This document shows, piece after piece, positions 54,266-64,000 of a DNA stretch of 64,000 nt. Under the pieces are notes generated by a model. The model made no database searches. It had not been told where the DNA came from and saw nothing but the letters and a program-made list of their open reading frames with translations. This DNA is from Arthonia radiata (lineage: Eukaryota > Ascomycota > Arthoniomycetes > Arthoniales > Arthoniaceae): the NCBI GenBank assembly GCA_002989075.1, contig PSQN01000012.1, positions 930,001 through 994,000 on the forward strand, written 5' to 3'. Numbering within the stretch: the stretch's first letter is position 1; each line of letters opens with the position of its first letter. A program made the translations under genes and the position numbers.

Positions 54266-54421
54266 GTTAGTAGCTAAGAAAGTATAGGTATATAGTATAA
54301 TATAGTATAGATATTTAAGAGTATAGTTATACTTAGTACTAGAGTTAGTAGTTAAGAAGGTATAGATATATAAAATAATATAGTATAGATAGTTAAGAGT
54401 ATAGTTATACTTAGTACTACT
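54266..54421. repeat. 78-bp tandem duplication
   Basis: Two adjacent 78-bp units (54266-54343 and 54344-54421) beginning GTTAGTAG and ending with TATACTTAGTACTA-type sequence. They differ mostly by transitions. 78 is also a multiple of three. Confidence 0.8.
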
Positions 54422-54494
54422 ACTATAGATTTAGTGGACTAGATATAGTAGAGATAGTAGTATTTTAGCTTAGCTTTAAGCTTTAGTATTTCTA

Positions 54495-54590
54495 TACTAC
54501 TACTACTACTCTTACTCTTCTATAATACTATAGTAATTAAGATAGTTCTTTAGTATTCTACTCTACTATTACTACTACTACTACTACTAC
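54495..54590. repeat. TAC trinucleotide tracts
   Basis: TAC runs at 54495-54510 and 54570-54590 (seven units). They are the opposite-strand form of the TAG tracts upstream, so the cluster changes repeat orientation between 54,034 and 54,495. Confidence 0.8.
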
Positions 54591-54908
54591 TATATATCTT
54601 AGTATCCTTATTCTTTCTATTCTACTTATCTAGCTTCTTTAATAGGTTTAGGCTCTTAGTTAGGCTCTTAGATATCTTATTATTATTACTAGAGATAGAA
54701 GAGCTTATAGTATATTCTTTTATATTTCTTCTTAAGCTTAGTTAATACTAACTTTAAGATATTATTAGTAGTAGTTTATATATTCTTTTAAAAGAGTTAT
54801 AGCTATATAGAGTTCTACTATCTATTGGTATACCTAGTACTATTAGATTCAATAGTAGATAGAGAGAAAAAAAAAGAAGAAGAAAAAAGAGCTATAAAAT
54901 AGATATTT

Positions 54909-55228
54909 TTCTATAGATATTAGACTACTAGTAATATTCTAGTAGTTTTATAATTTCTATAGATTCTAAAGATACTATAGATAATATTCTAGTAATTTTC
55001 TAATTACTATAGACTTAAGACGCTACTAGTTATATTCTAGTAATTTTCTTATTACTATAGGCTTAAGATACTACTAGTTATATTCTAGTAATTTTCTAAT
55101 TACTATAGATCTTAAAGATACTATAGGTAATATTCTAGTAATTTTCTAATTACTATAGATGTTAAAGATACTATAGATAATATTCTAGTAATTTTCTAAT
55201 TACTATAGATCTTAAAGATACTACTTAA
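54909..55228. repeat. 48-50-bp minisatellite, about six units
   Basis: The phrase TATTCTAGTA recurs at 54935, 54985, 55033, 55081, 55131 and 55181, giving periods of 50, 48, 48, 50 and 50 bp. Each unit also holds TTACTATAG. A partial unit precedes the first. The mixed 48/50 period argues against a coding origin for this array. Confidence 0.85.
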
Positions 55229-55528
55229 TCTTCTTAAGCTGAAATTTTAGACTCTAATAATAAGTCTATAGAACTTAAGCTTTATACCTTCTTTATAGCT
55301 CTTTTATAGAGGATTTATAGAGACTTTATAGAGAACTTATAATATATAGGTAGACTAGAGACCGTTATATAATTTTCTTCTAGAGCTTAGAGTTATATAC
55401 TTAAGAAAAAGAGTTAAAGCTACTAAAGCCTAGTAATAAATATATCTATATTAGTAATAATAGCAAAAATAAGGATAATAAAGAGACTAAGACTAAGGCT
55501 AATAATAGTCTACTATCTAATCTAATAG

Positions 55529-55564
55529 TAGTAGTATTAATAGTAGTATTAATAGTAGTATTAA
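55529..55564. repeat. 12-bp tandem repeat, three units
   Basis: Three perfect copies of TAGTAGTATTAA, next to further TAG-rich sequence. Confidence 0.85.
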
Positions 55565-56529
55565 GACTAGTTTTAAAAATAGTACTAGTAGAAGGTAATA
55601 GTTATAGTAGATATAGAAAAAAGGCTAGGGCTAGTAGTATATCTAGGCTAGCTAATTATATGATATTATAAGAATAGACTACTATAGATAATAAGAAATA
55701 TTCTTATATAGATAGATAGTTTATAGATCTAATAACTATAGGCTAGTATAGATAAAGGCTTATTTAGCTATAAATTCTTTTTAAATAATTAAAACTACCT
55801 TTTTTAGTATATTAAGATACTTAGTAAATATATATTTAAAAAATCTAACTTAAATCTATCTTCTATTTAGATTTTTTAAAAATTCTATTCTACTCTTATA
55901 GTATTAAGATATATAGTAGAATATTCTGTTAGAATAGAATCTATTATATCTTTCTTTTATTCTGTTTCTAAGATATTAGAATCTAAAATTGTACTCTTAT
56001 TCTAATTCTATCTCTATAGAAATATAATAAGAGTAGAGCTAGTAGATTTAAAGCTAGTATATAATATTCTATTCTATTCTATCTTCTATCTTATCTTATC
56101 TTCTAATAGAAAACTACTATTCTAGAGAGAACTCTACTCTTACTTTAAGATTTAACTAAATTAAATATAAGAAATATATAAATATAGTAGAAATATTCTA
56201 ACTTACTCTACTATATAACTTTCTAAAGTATAACTAGCTATTATTTAGTTCTTCTAGATACTTTAGTTCTTTATATACTTAGTATATAAGTATAGTAGTA
56301 GATACTATACTACTATTAACTAAGAGCTTAGAAAAACTAATATATATCTAATTAATAATAGTACTTTAATTTAAGATATATATAAAAGACTTTTTATAAG
56401 TAGCTAGTATCTAGTATCTACTTTCTATAGTATCTAGTAGCTCTTAAACTAGTATTTTAAAAAACTTATATACTATCTAATTAGTCTTATTAACTACTCT
56501 TAATATTACTTCTAATTATCTTATATAGA

Positions 56530-57037
56530 TGTTAGAAATTAACCAACTAGCTGGTTAGCTGGAACCCCTAGAGGCCTAAAGTATCGGACAGGTCCTATCG
56601 TCTGTCTTAATCTAAAATAGAACAAGCCTTTTATCTAAAAGGGTCGGGCCTAGTAGCCCGGATCTAGAACAAAAAGAAGTATTATACAACCTATTTTAGA
56701 CAGTTAGTCTATAGTTTAAGACAATATAGAATAAACTTAAAGACTAATAGTTTTAAATAGACAGAATTATTATCTTATACGGTAAGTTATAGGTTATCTA
56801 GCCTTTATTAAAAAAATAGATATCTAGTAAATTCTATACAGACCGCTAAACTTAGATATATAAGCTAGAATTTCTTTAAAGAATTCTAGCTAATAAGATA
56901 GACAATATAACAATAGCTTCTTCTTATTACTAAGTATTGTATCTGTACTAAGCTTAAGTATTGTACTAGTTTTAAGCTAGTTTCGTTTTTCTACTCTTTA
57001 TAGTAGTATTCTTCTTCTTTCCTGTACTTTTTAAACA
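56530..57037 (+). repeat. Copia-A copy 2, 5' LTR
   Basis: 508-bp LTR starting TGTTAGAAATTAACC and ending TTTTTAAACA, followed by the same GGTTATAAGCCCGG primer-site candidate as copy 1. Confidence 0.93.
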
Positions 57038-60000
57038 GGTTATAAGCCCGGGTCGGTATTAATTCCTTTTAAATTTTCTTTTTAAGAAATATTTCTACTA
57101 CAGCTCTTATTGGCACCTCCGAACGATTCTATTACCAATTAAATCTAAATTTTGAGCTTAATTTAACTATCTAAACAGAATTTCCTTTTTTGAAAATCTC
57201 CGACTATATATTCGGCTATAGACTTCTCTTATAAGATTTCTAAACTTAAGGGCTCGACTAATTAAGACATTTAGTCGATTCGAATAAAGGCCCTTTAAAC
57301 TAAAAAGAGCTACAGTAATGTTATAATCCCCTTTTCCGGCTTTTTAGCTAGAGATATTACTAAAGCTAGCTGCTAAGAACAGTCGATAAGAGCAGTAGTT
57401 CTTATTTAACTAACTTTAGAGAACGGTTCTTTTATTTAAATAAAGAGAATTTATAACTCTTTAGAGCTTTAAAATAGCCTAAAAAGGTTATATAAATCGA
57501 AAGATTTTAGTTTCGAGTTTCTAATTTATAAGGAGCTCTTTAGTACTATACTAAGTAAGGTAAAAAACCTTAAGCTTTATCTTACTAAAATTAGACAATT
57601 AACGGACAATATAGTAACCTAAGAACTAGCACTACCTAACAAGATAGTAGCTACCTACGTTCTTTACAATCTAACTTCTAAATATAAGCATATAGTAGCT
57701 ATTATTAGCTAAATCTATCGGTAAACGACTAGCGATATAAGTTTATAAAACTTATTTAGTTAACTTATAGATAAGTCTCGTTAAATCTATAATAGTACTT
57801 TAGCAGAAAAAGTTTTTACTGCAATAAACAATAAATTAGTAAAGAACCGAAGAAAAATTAGAATCTTTAAGTAAAAAATAAAAAAAATGCCCCTTTTGTA
57901 ACAAAAAGGGGCATAAACCGGCAACTTGTTAGAAAAAATACTCAAATCTCCGGCTAAATTTTAATAAAAGCTCTAAAAACACCGATTTTTTAATATTTTC
58001 TATATATAGTTCTAACTTATAAGAAAAACAATGCTTTATAGTATTACTAGATAGAGTTAATTACTCTATTAATTCTTAAATTCTTAAATTCTTAATATAA
58101 GCTTAATAAGCTATATTTACTTGAATATTAATCTTCTAACAAATATCCGGCTAACTAACTAAATTATCTGTTAAAAAGGAGGAAAGTTAATTTAAGTCTT
58201 ATATACAGGTAAAGTGAAACTGTTCTTTAAGAATAAAATAATTGTTTTAGACAAAGTTTTGTTTGTTAAGGAATTTAAAATTAACCTTCTAAGCTTTAAT
58301 AAGCTTAAAAAGAGGGAAGATAAGGTAACTCTTAGCTAAAATAAGTTAAAAGTAAATTAAGCTAAACAATTAACTACTAAGAAACAGTATATTAATAGCT
58401 TAATAGTAATAGAAGCTTAGACTATTAATACAGTCTGATCTCTTTATACTATTTCTTTAAAAACTAATCTTTAATATTAATAGATAAGATATATAGGCAA
58501 AAACGCCTTAAAATAGCTTAAAAAAGTTGCTCTAAAAACAAATTATTCGGAAAAATTAAGAGATAATTGCTAAATTTACTTTAAAGTAAAGATAACAGCT
58601 AAAGTTAATTAAGAAACTTTAGATAAATTAGCTAATTATTTAGAAAAAGTTTACTTAAATATTTACGAGCTAATTATACCGCAAACCCCTTCTAAAGGTC
58701 GATTATTTACTAGCTTTATAGATAATAAAACTTAATATACGACTACTAAGATACTATAGTTTAAAGATTAGATTTTTAATACACTATTTACTTATATTAC
58801 TTAAAAAGAAATATAATTTAAGTATTCTTTTAAAAAATTATACTTAAACAACGCAAAAGAATACTGAGAAGGCCGAATAAAACAGCTTCTAGAACCAAAA
58901 AAATCTATTTTAATAATATCTGTACTATATACCTCTCAGCAAAATAAACAAGCTAAACGCTTTAATTAAACAATTGTTAGTAAAGTTTAAGCAATGCTTT
59001 ATACTACCGAACTACTTTAGATATATTAAGATAAAGCGCTAAAAGTAGCTATCTATATTTATAATAAGACCCCTTATACTAGATTATTGGGGTTTATTAC
59101 TCTATATAAAGTAAAATACAGCAAAAAACTAAATATTAGTACTATTAAAATTTAAAGCTTAGTTACTTACCTTAAAGAACCTAAACTAAAGAAACTAGAC
59201 GCTAGAGTAACTATTTATATTCTAATAGGCTACAGATTAAATTAATATAAGCTCTTAGACCTTAATAATTAGAAGGTTTACTAAGAAAAAGACGTTTACG
59301 TCTAAAAAGAAAAATTTATTTAAAATCTACGGAGATCTATAGTTAATTAATTAACCAAAAGTATTTCTAAAGAGCTTAAAGAATAACTAAAAGTTAAGTT
59401 TAAAAATAAGCTAAATCCGACCGCTAGATTCTAAAATAATAGAGAGGTACCTTTCGATAAAGAAGAAAGTTCTCTATACAAGAAATAGTATACCTCTTCT
59501 ATATCTTAATAACTAGTAGACGAATCTAAATAAGAACTATATTAAACTAGAGTTTTAAATAAGTCTAACCTTCTTACGAGTTAGATTATAGAAGTACCGA
59601 AGACCTTAGTCGGATAGACATCGATTGTGCTTAGAAAATAGATTTTATATATAAAAACGTTGATAAAAATTAGTTTAATAAGTTCTACAATAATCTAGAA
59701 CAGTACGTCGAACAGGCCTTAGTTGTAGTTACTAAAGAGCCTACTAATTTAAAAGAAATAAGTATTTTTAAGAATTAGTCTTCTTAGTTAAATGCAATAT
59801 AGTTAAAACTCAAAGAGCTAGCTAACTAAGAAACTTAAATATTAACTAAGCTGCCGCCGGGTAAAAAGACACTAAAAGGGTTACTAAGTACTAAAGATTA
59901 AGTATCTCTCGGAAGGCGAGCCGATTTTTAAAGCCCGCTAGGTAGCTAAGAGCTGTCAGCAAAAACCTAACCTTAATTTTATAGAGACCTTTATAAATAT

Positions 60001-61438
60001 AGTAAATCTAATTACTTACTAGCTTATACTAGCCTTAGTAGTAGAGAAAGACTAAAAAATAAAGCAATAGAACGTAAAATTAGCTTATTTTAACGCAAAG
60101 TTAGATAAAATTGTTTATATTAAGTAACTAACTAGCCTATTTAACGAAACTAATAAAGTTTATTAAATAAAGAAGGCTCTTTATAGTCTAAAATAGGCAG
60201 ACCGACAGTAAAAAGCCTATCTTTAAGAATTACTAAGAGAAATAGATTTTAAATCCCTAGTATCCGATTAGTTAGTTTATATTTAAAGAACTAAAAAGTA
60301 GGCGATTTTAATTGTCTACGTAGACAATATATTAGCTGTATCCGATTCTACTAAAATAATCTTTAAAATTTACTAAGAACTAAATAAGACTCTTACGGTT
60401 AAGAACTTAAAAGACGTTAGTAAGTTCCTAGAAATTAAAATTACCTGAGATCGCCTGGCAAAAACAATTTGTCTAGACTAGTTAACTTATTTAGCTAAAA
60501 TTTTAACTAAATGTTTGAAGAAAAACGGCCGAATGTCTAGAAAAATACTACAATCTGTCGGCTTAAAATTAACATCGAATTTTAACTAAGCTAGCAGTAC
60601 CAATATTTCTAATTATTAGCAACAAATTGGGTCGATTTTGTATCTAATAACAAAGCTAAGACTCAATATTGCCTTTATAACTAGCCTACTAGCTCGGTAT
60701 ATATTAAATCCTCGTAAGAAGTACTAGAGAGTTTTAAGTAGCTTTTAGGCTTACTTAAATAAAACTTTTAAGCTTAGCCTTTACTATAAATCTCCCTTAA
60801 TAGACGGTATAACTAGCTATTATAACGTAGATTGGAGAAAGAACCTTGGTACTAGGAAATCGACTACCGGCTATATCTTTTTACTCAGAAACAGAGCCCT
60901 TAGCTAGAATTTGAAGCTATAAAAAATAGTTGTTTTAAGCTCTTATAAGGCCGAATATATAGCTCTTAAAGAAGCTATAAAGAAACAGTTATTTATTTAA
61001 TTAATTGCTACTAAACTGTCTAGAATTTTTAAAGAAAATTTAATTACTACCGTTTTAGCGGGTACTTTCAAAAAGTCTGCGGATAAAAAGACTCGGCGGG
61101 CTCTAACGTACTAAGCAAGCATAGATATACCCGGGCAAGCCGGTTAAATTAGACCAAAGACCCTAGTTTTATCGGTAAAACTGTTACTTACTAACAGCAA
61201 TTTAGCAAAAGAACTTATAAAAAACTCTACCTTTCGAGCTAAATTTAAGTATATTAATGTATAATATTACTATATTAGAGAAAACGTTTAGACAGGCCAA
61301 ATAGAGCTTAAATACGTTTCTATAAAGAAACAATTAGTAGACGGTTTAATAAAACTAATCGACTTAGCTAAAATACTAACGTTTAGAACTTAAATTAGCT
61401 TACAATCCGGCTAAAATAACTAGTCGATTAAGGAGGTG

Positions 61439-61947
61439 TATTAGAAATTAACTAACTAGCTAGTTAGCCGGAACCCCTAGGAGCCTAGAGTATTAGATAG
61501 ATTCTACCGTCTATTTCGGTCTAAAATAGAATAAGCCTTTTACTTAAAAGGGTCGGGTCTAGTAGCCCGAGTTTAAGACAAAAAGGAGTATTGTACAACC
61601 TGTTCTAGACAGCTAGCCTATAGTTTCAGACAATATAAAATAGACTTAGAGACTAATAGTTTTAAATAGACAAAATTACCGTCTTATACAGTAAGTTACA
61701 GGTTATCTAGCCTCTATTAAAAAGAATAGATATTTAGTAGATCCTATACAAGCCGCTAAACTTAAATATATAAGCTAAGATCTCTTTAGAGAATTTTAGC
61801 TAATAAGACAGATAATATAATAATAGCTTCTCTTTATTACTAAGTATTGTACCTATACTAAGTTTAAGTATTGCACCAGTTCTAAGCTAATCTCGTCTTT
61901 CTGCTCTTTATAGTAGTATCCTTCTTCTTTCCTGCACCTTTTAAACA
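61439..61947 (+). repeat. Copia-A copy 2, 3' LTR
   Basis: 509-bp partner of 56530-57037, start TATTAGAAATT, end TTTTAAACA, followed by the ATAGA duplication. Confidence 0.93.
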
Positions 61948-62285
61948 ATAGATTATATAGAACTATTTTTACTCTACTTTCTTATATTAGGCTAACTAAG
62001 TATACTCTAGTATCTTTACTATAATAGAGTAGTAAGGGTAACTTATCTAACTAGAGTAGCTTATTAAAAGTTTTATAAAAATTTATTAGTATTATATAAT
62101 AGAGTAATAATTTTCCTATTAAATATACTTACTAGAATACTAAAATATATTATAGTTATAATAAATAAAGGTTTTTAGAGTTACTACTAAATATAAAATA
62201 GATAACTACGAGAAAGCTATAAGTTAGACTTAGACCCTAAATATAGGATAGTAAAAATTTCTATTTTAGATATTATATAACTATA
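61948..62285. other. edge of the RIP block
   Basis: Roughly 340 bp of AT-rich unclassified DNA, continuous with the region left of Copia-A copy 2 before that insertion. No gene or repeat is visible. Composition changes to normal within a few tens of bases around 62,285. Confidence 0.6.
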
Positions 62286-62478
62286 AATTACCTACAAAAG
62301 CCCTACGAAGAGGGTACGACAACCCTACGCACGCTTAAATGTACTACCCTGCCGAGACGTTCATGATCTGAGTCAACTGAGACTAATGTAACTAGAGATG
62401 TTTGCCGTCTGCTAAAAACAGCAGGCGCTAATTCTTTATATCTACCGTAGGTCCCCTCTCTTCCTACTCTTCTCTCTC
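62286..62478 (-). other. 3' flank of the SDR gene
   Basis: Normal-composition DNA between the RIP block and the SDR stop codon, probably including the 3' UTR. It holds a short imperfect hairpin near 62404-62428 (GTCTGCT ... AGCAGGC around an A-rich loop) and a pyrimidine-rich run at about 62455-62480 on the plus strand. I see no other gene. Confidence 0.5.
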
Positions 62479-63525
62479 TTAGTAGCCCGCATACGGCTTC
62501 GTCTCATTATCACACCAGTCCCAGAATTGCGCCGCAAGGCCAGTACCACCCTCATCCTTTGACTTCAAGCTCTCGAGGACGTCTTTCCTCGGGTCGGGAT
62601 GCCATCGCCCCCACGGGATACCGAACCGTCCACCATCATCAACTGTTACATCCGGGCTCAAAGCGGCCCATAGTGTTGTGTAGGCGCCCATTTTGGGATC
62701 GTGCATGAATGGCGACATCAAGAATCGCATTAGGAATGGCGCACGCTCCCAACCCTTCGTCTTCAACGTGCCCGGGTGCTGCGCCACGCTCACCATCCCA
62801 TCTTTGCGAATGCGCTTGTCAAGTTCCGACGCCAGGAGCCAATTGCCGGCCTTGGAGGCGCTGTAGTTGTGGTTCTTGTCTTTGACGTGTTTGCCCGGCG
62901 CTTGGTTCTCGAGCGTGACGCCGCCTGGAGGGCCGACCAGGTCGACGATGCCGGAAGAAGTCCAAATGACACGCACGCTGCTCCTCGGCACATCTCGGTC
63001 CTTCGCGGTCTTGATGAGGACAGGAAGGAGAAGCTTCGTCAGGAGATACGGGCCAAGGCAGTTAGTGCCCATGTGAGCTTCGTAGCCTTGTACACTCGTG
63101 CTACCCACGGGGTTTTGGGCGGTGCCTGCATTGTTGAAGAGGACATCGAGACGCGACTCTTTGGCTAGGAAGCTGTTGGCACAGGGTGCAACGCTGGTGA
63201 GATCAGCGAGGTCGACGTGAAGACCCTCGAGCTGCCCTGGAGTAGATGTGGCAATCTTCTTGAGTGCCTCAATTTCAATCGTGATCTTGTCAGGAGAGCG
63301 GCCGGCAATGTATACTTTGCCGCCTTTCGCGTAGAGGATCTTGACCTGTATGTCACGTTACTATTAGGTGCCGCAGCGGGGTATAGGGCTTCATGTAAGT
63401 ACGACGTCTAAGCCGATGCCAGCATTGCCGCCTGTGACGATGTAGACTCTGCCTGCGAGAGAAGGAACATCTTCTTCGGTCAGCCCTGGCTTTCCTGGAA
63501 ACAACTGTGTCCAAGTCCCTCCCAT
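62479..63525 (-). CDS. short-chain dehydrogenase/reductase (SDR family)
   Basis: Predicted NAD(P)-dependent oxidoreductase of 329 residues in two exons, 63525-63403 and 63345-62479. It has the classical SDR pattern. The glycine-rich cofactor loop TGGNAGIG is at residues 31-38. An Arg after strand 2 (AGRSPDK, about residue 57) suggests NADP(H). An acidic HVDL follows near 84-87, and NNAG lies at 112-115. The likely catalytic tetrad is Asn136, Ser171 or Ser172, Tyr202 and Lys206 (YSASK). HPG at 231-233 follows strand 6. Start ATG 63525 is chosen because MGGTWTQLFPGKPGLTEED resembles the N-terminus of many fungal SDRs. An in-frame ATG at 63615 would add 30 residues. There is no signal peptide, and the enzyme is probably cytosolic. 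The substrate cannot be told from sequence. Codon use and GC are normal, with no sign of RIP, although the RIP block starts about 200 bp from its stop. Confidence 0.93.
63346..63402 (-). other. 57-bp spliceosomal intron of the SDR gene
   Basis: GT donor (GTACTT) and AG acceptor (ACATACAG), phase 0 between GAC-GTC and GTC-AAG. Splicing gives GIGLDVVKILY, the spacing expected between the glycine-rich loop and the following helix in this family. Without it the frame is closed. A donor three bases earlier would drop one Val and fits the family less well. The length is typical of filamentous ascomycetes. Confidence 0.85.
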
Positions 63526-64000
63526 AGTGACGGTGATGCTGTCAAGAATGGATTGTAGACTGTGATGTTGAAAGAGAGGCTGAGCCAGTTGCAGTTGATG
63601 GTAAGAGTAGCTCATTCTGGGGAAATCTGGGGAGCATCACATACAAGTGAGGGAAGATGCTGGAATGCGGAAGGCACGTGCCCCCCACGGTTGCGCGAAC
63701 TTCCGTTTGTCGATATGACAAGCCGGGAGTCACCCCCGTCAGAATGCATGGTACCTCCACGCATTTGCGAAATGATGATCATTGATTACGGTGCACTACC
63801 GCGGTCATCTGTTGCAACCAATTCTCAGTGGGAGGCGTGAATATCGACACTTGAGCTTCTCATGCTGCCAGGCAGCGCTAAAGGTCTTTCTCCGCGCTGT
63901 CCTCTCCAGAAGTTCGCTGTACGAATCATGCTCTCGTCCATCAGAAACCACCATTTCTTTGCAAATCCAGGCCCTATTTCCCATCCCATAGGATCCCAAG
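63526..64000 (-). promoter_or_regulatory. upstream region of the SDR gene
   Basis: 475 bp of ordinary-composition DNA presumed to hold the 5' UTR and promoter. The transcript-side sequence before the start is pyrimidine-rich. Candidate sites, unproven, are a CACGTG E-box near 63,675 and a TGACTC (Gcn4/CpcA-like) site on the minus strand near 63,725-63,731. A CCAAT lies on the plus strand near 63,820. I see no convincing second gene; short frames here are uninformative. Confidence 0.4.

Larger units (their letters stand above)
52008..56529. other. unclassified low-complexity RIP-degraded region
   Basis: 4.5 kb without LTRs or recognisable RT, integrase or transposase motifs. It contains TAG/TAC microsatellites and several short tandem arrays between 53,550 and 55,565, listed separately. 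It continues beyond Copia-A copy 2 at 61948, because that element's target duplication joins the two sides. Trinucleotide repeats of this type can arise when RIP turns CAG repeats into TAG, so decayed coding DNA with Gln-rich tracts is possible. That is inference. Confidence 0.5.
56530..61947 (+). mobile_element. Copia-A copy 2, full-length Ty1/Copia fossil
   Basis: 5.4-kb broken element with LTRs of 508 and 509 bp and a perfect 5-bp target duplication, ATAGA (56525-56529 and 61948-61952). It aligns end to end with 11241-16654. Parts: zinc knuckle region at about 57,889-57,930, integrase about 58,630-59,190, RT about 59,870-60,430, RNase H about 60,640-61,080. It carries more transitions than copy 1, so it has been through more RIP. 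It is the element nearest the SDR gene. Confidence 0.93.
1..62285. other. RIP-degraded AT-rich heterochromatic block
   Basis: Almost the whole window has very low GC, is saturated with TA, TAG and TAA, and has no long open frame on either strand. Copies of the same element differ mainly by C/T and G/A transitions, which is the mark of repeat-induced point mutation in filamentous ascomycetes. In the most degraded parts the remaining C is nearly always followed by T, so CpA, CpG and CpC look depleted while CpT survives better. The block consists of nested LTR elements and ends sharply at about 62,285. Family assignments within it rest on recognisable protein motifs and on direct comparison of copies inside the window. 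Confidence 0.93.

Noticed and set aside
1-62285. centromere or telomere-proximal identity
   Set aside because: AT-rich RIP blocks occur at both, but I see no TTAGGG-type repeat and no centromere-specific array, so location cannot be told from this sequence.
62776-63168. 130-codon plus-strand open frame opposite the SDR
   Set aside because: It lies entirely antisense to the SDR exon, shows no domain, and is explained by the GC-rich codon pattern of the opposite strand.
63542-63999. several short frames upstream of the SDR
   Set aside because: None shows a domain, codon bias or splice context, and they overlap one another on both strands.

Overview
The window looks like a filamentous ascomycete chromosome (Pezizomycotina; possibly a Dothideomycete, which is inference only) and has two very different parts. 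Positions 1 to about 62,285 are an AT-rich block with no intact gene. It is packed with LTR-retrotransposon fossils that carry a dense C-to-T / G-to-A mutation pattern typical of repeat-induced point mutation (RIP). From about 62,290 to 64,000 the base composition becomes ordinary and a single host gene appears: a minus-strand short-chain dehydrogenase/reductase (SDR) of 329 residues with one 57-bp intron.

Four element families can be separated. Gypsy-A is a Ty3/Gypsy chromovirus with 450-bp LTRs: copies at 1968-9170 and 40751-47848, a plus-strand fragment at 16655-18407 and an inverted fragment at 25839-31680. Gypsy-B is a second Ty3/Gypsy family with 196-bp LTRs: 18408-25838, 31758-39780 and 39905-51182, the last interrupted. 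Gypsy-C is a minus-strand Ty3/Gypsy remnant at 9249-11216. Its probable 3' LTR lies at 1758-1967 plus 9171-9248, and a second LTR copy lies at 51737-52007. Copia-A is a Ty1/Copia family with LTRs of about 508 bp: 11241-16654 and 56530-61947. All of them are broken many times over.

The layout is nested. Gypsy-A copy 1 sits inside the Gypsy-C LTR. Gypsy-A copy 2 sits inside Gypsy-B copy 3 with a perfect TTAGA target duplication. Gypsy-B copy 2 has a TTTAG duplication and the second Copia an ATAGA duplication. One junction, near 25,838, cannot be a simple insertion and records a rearrangement. The stretch 52008-56529 plus 61948-62285 is unclassified and is rich in TAG/TAC microsatellites and minisatellites.

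I see no tRNA, rRNA, CRISPR array, telomere repeat or intact transposase. The only gene likely to be functional is the SDR, whose stop codon lies about 200 bp from the edge of the RIP block. I found no clear new biological system. The most useful leads are the nesting chronology, the unexplained 3' region of Gypsy-B, the GC-rich palindrome kept in the Gypsy-A LTRs, and the repeat-rich 53.5-55.6 kb segment.
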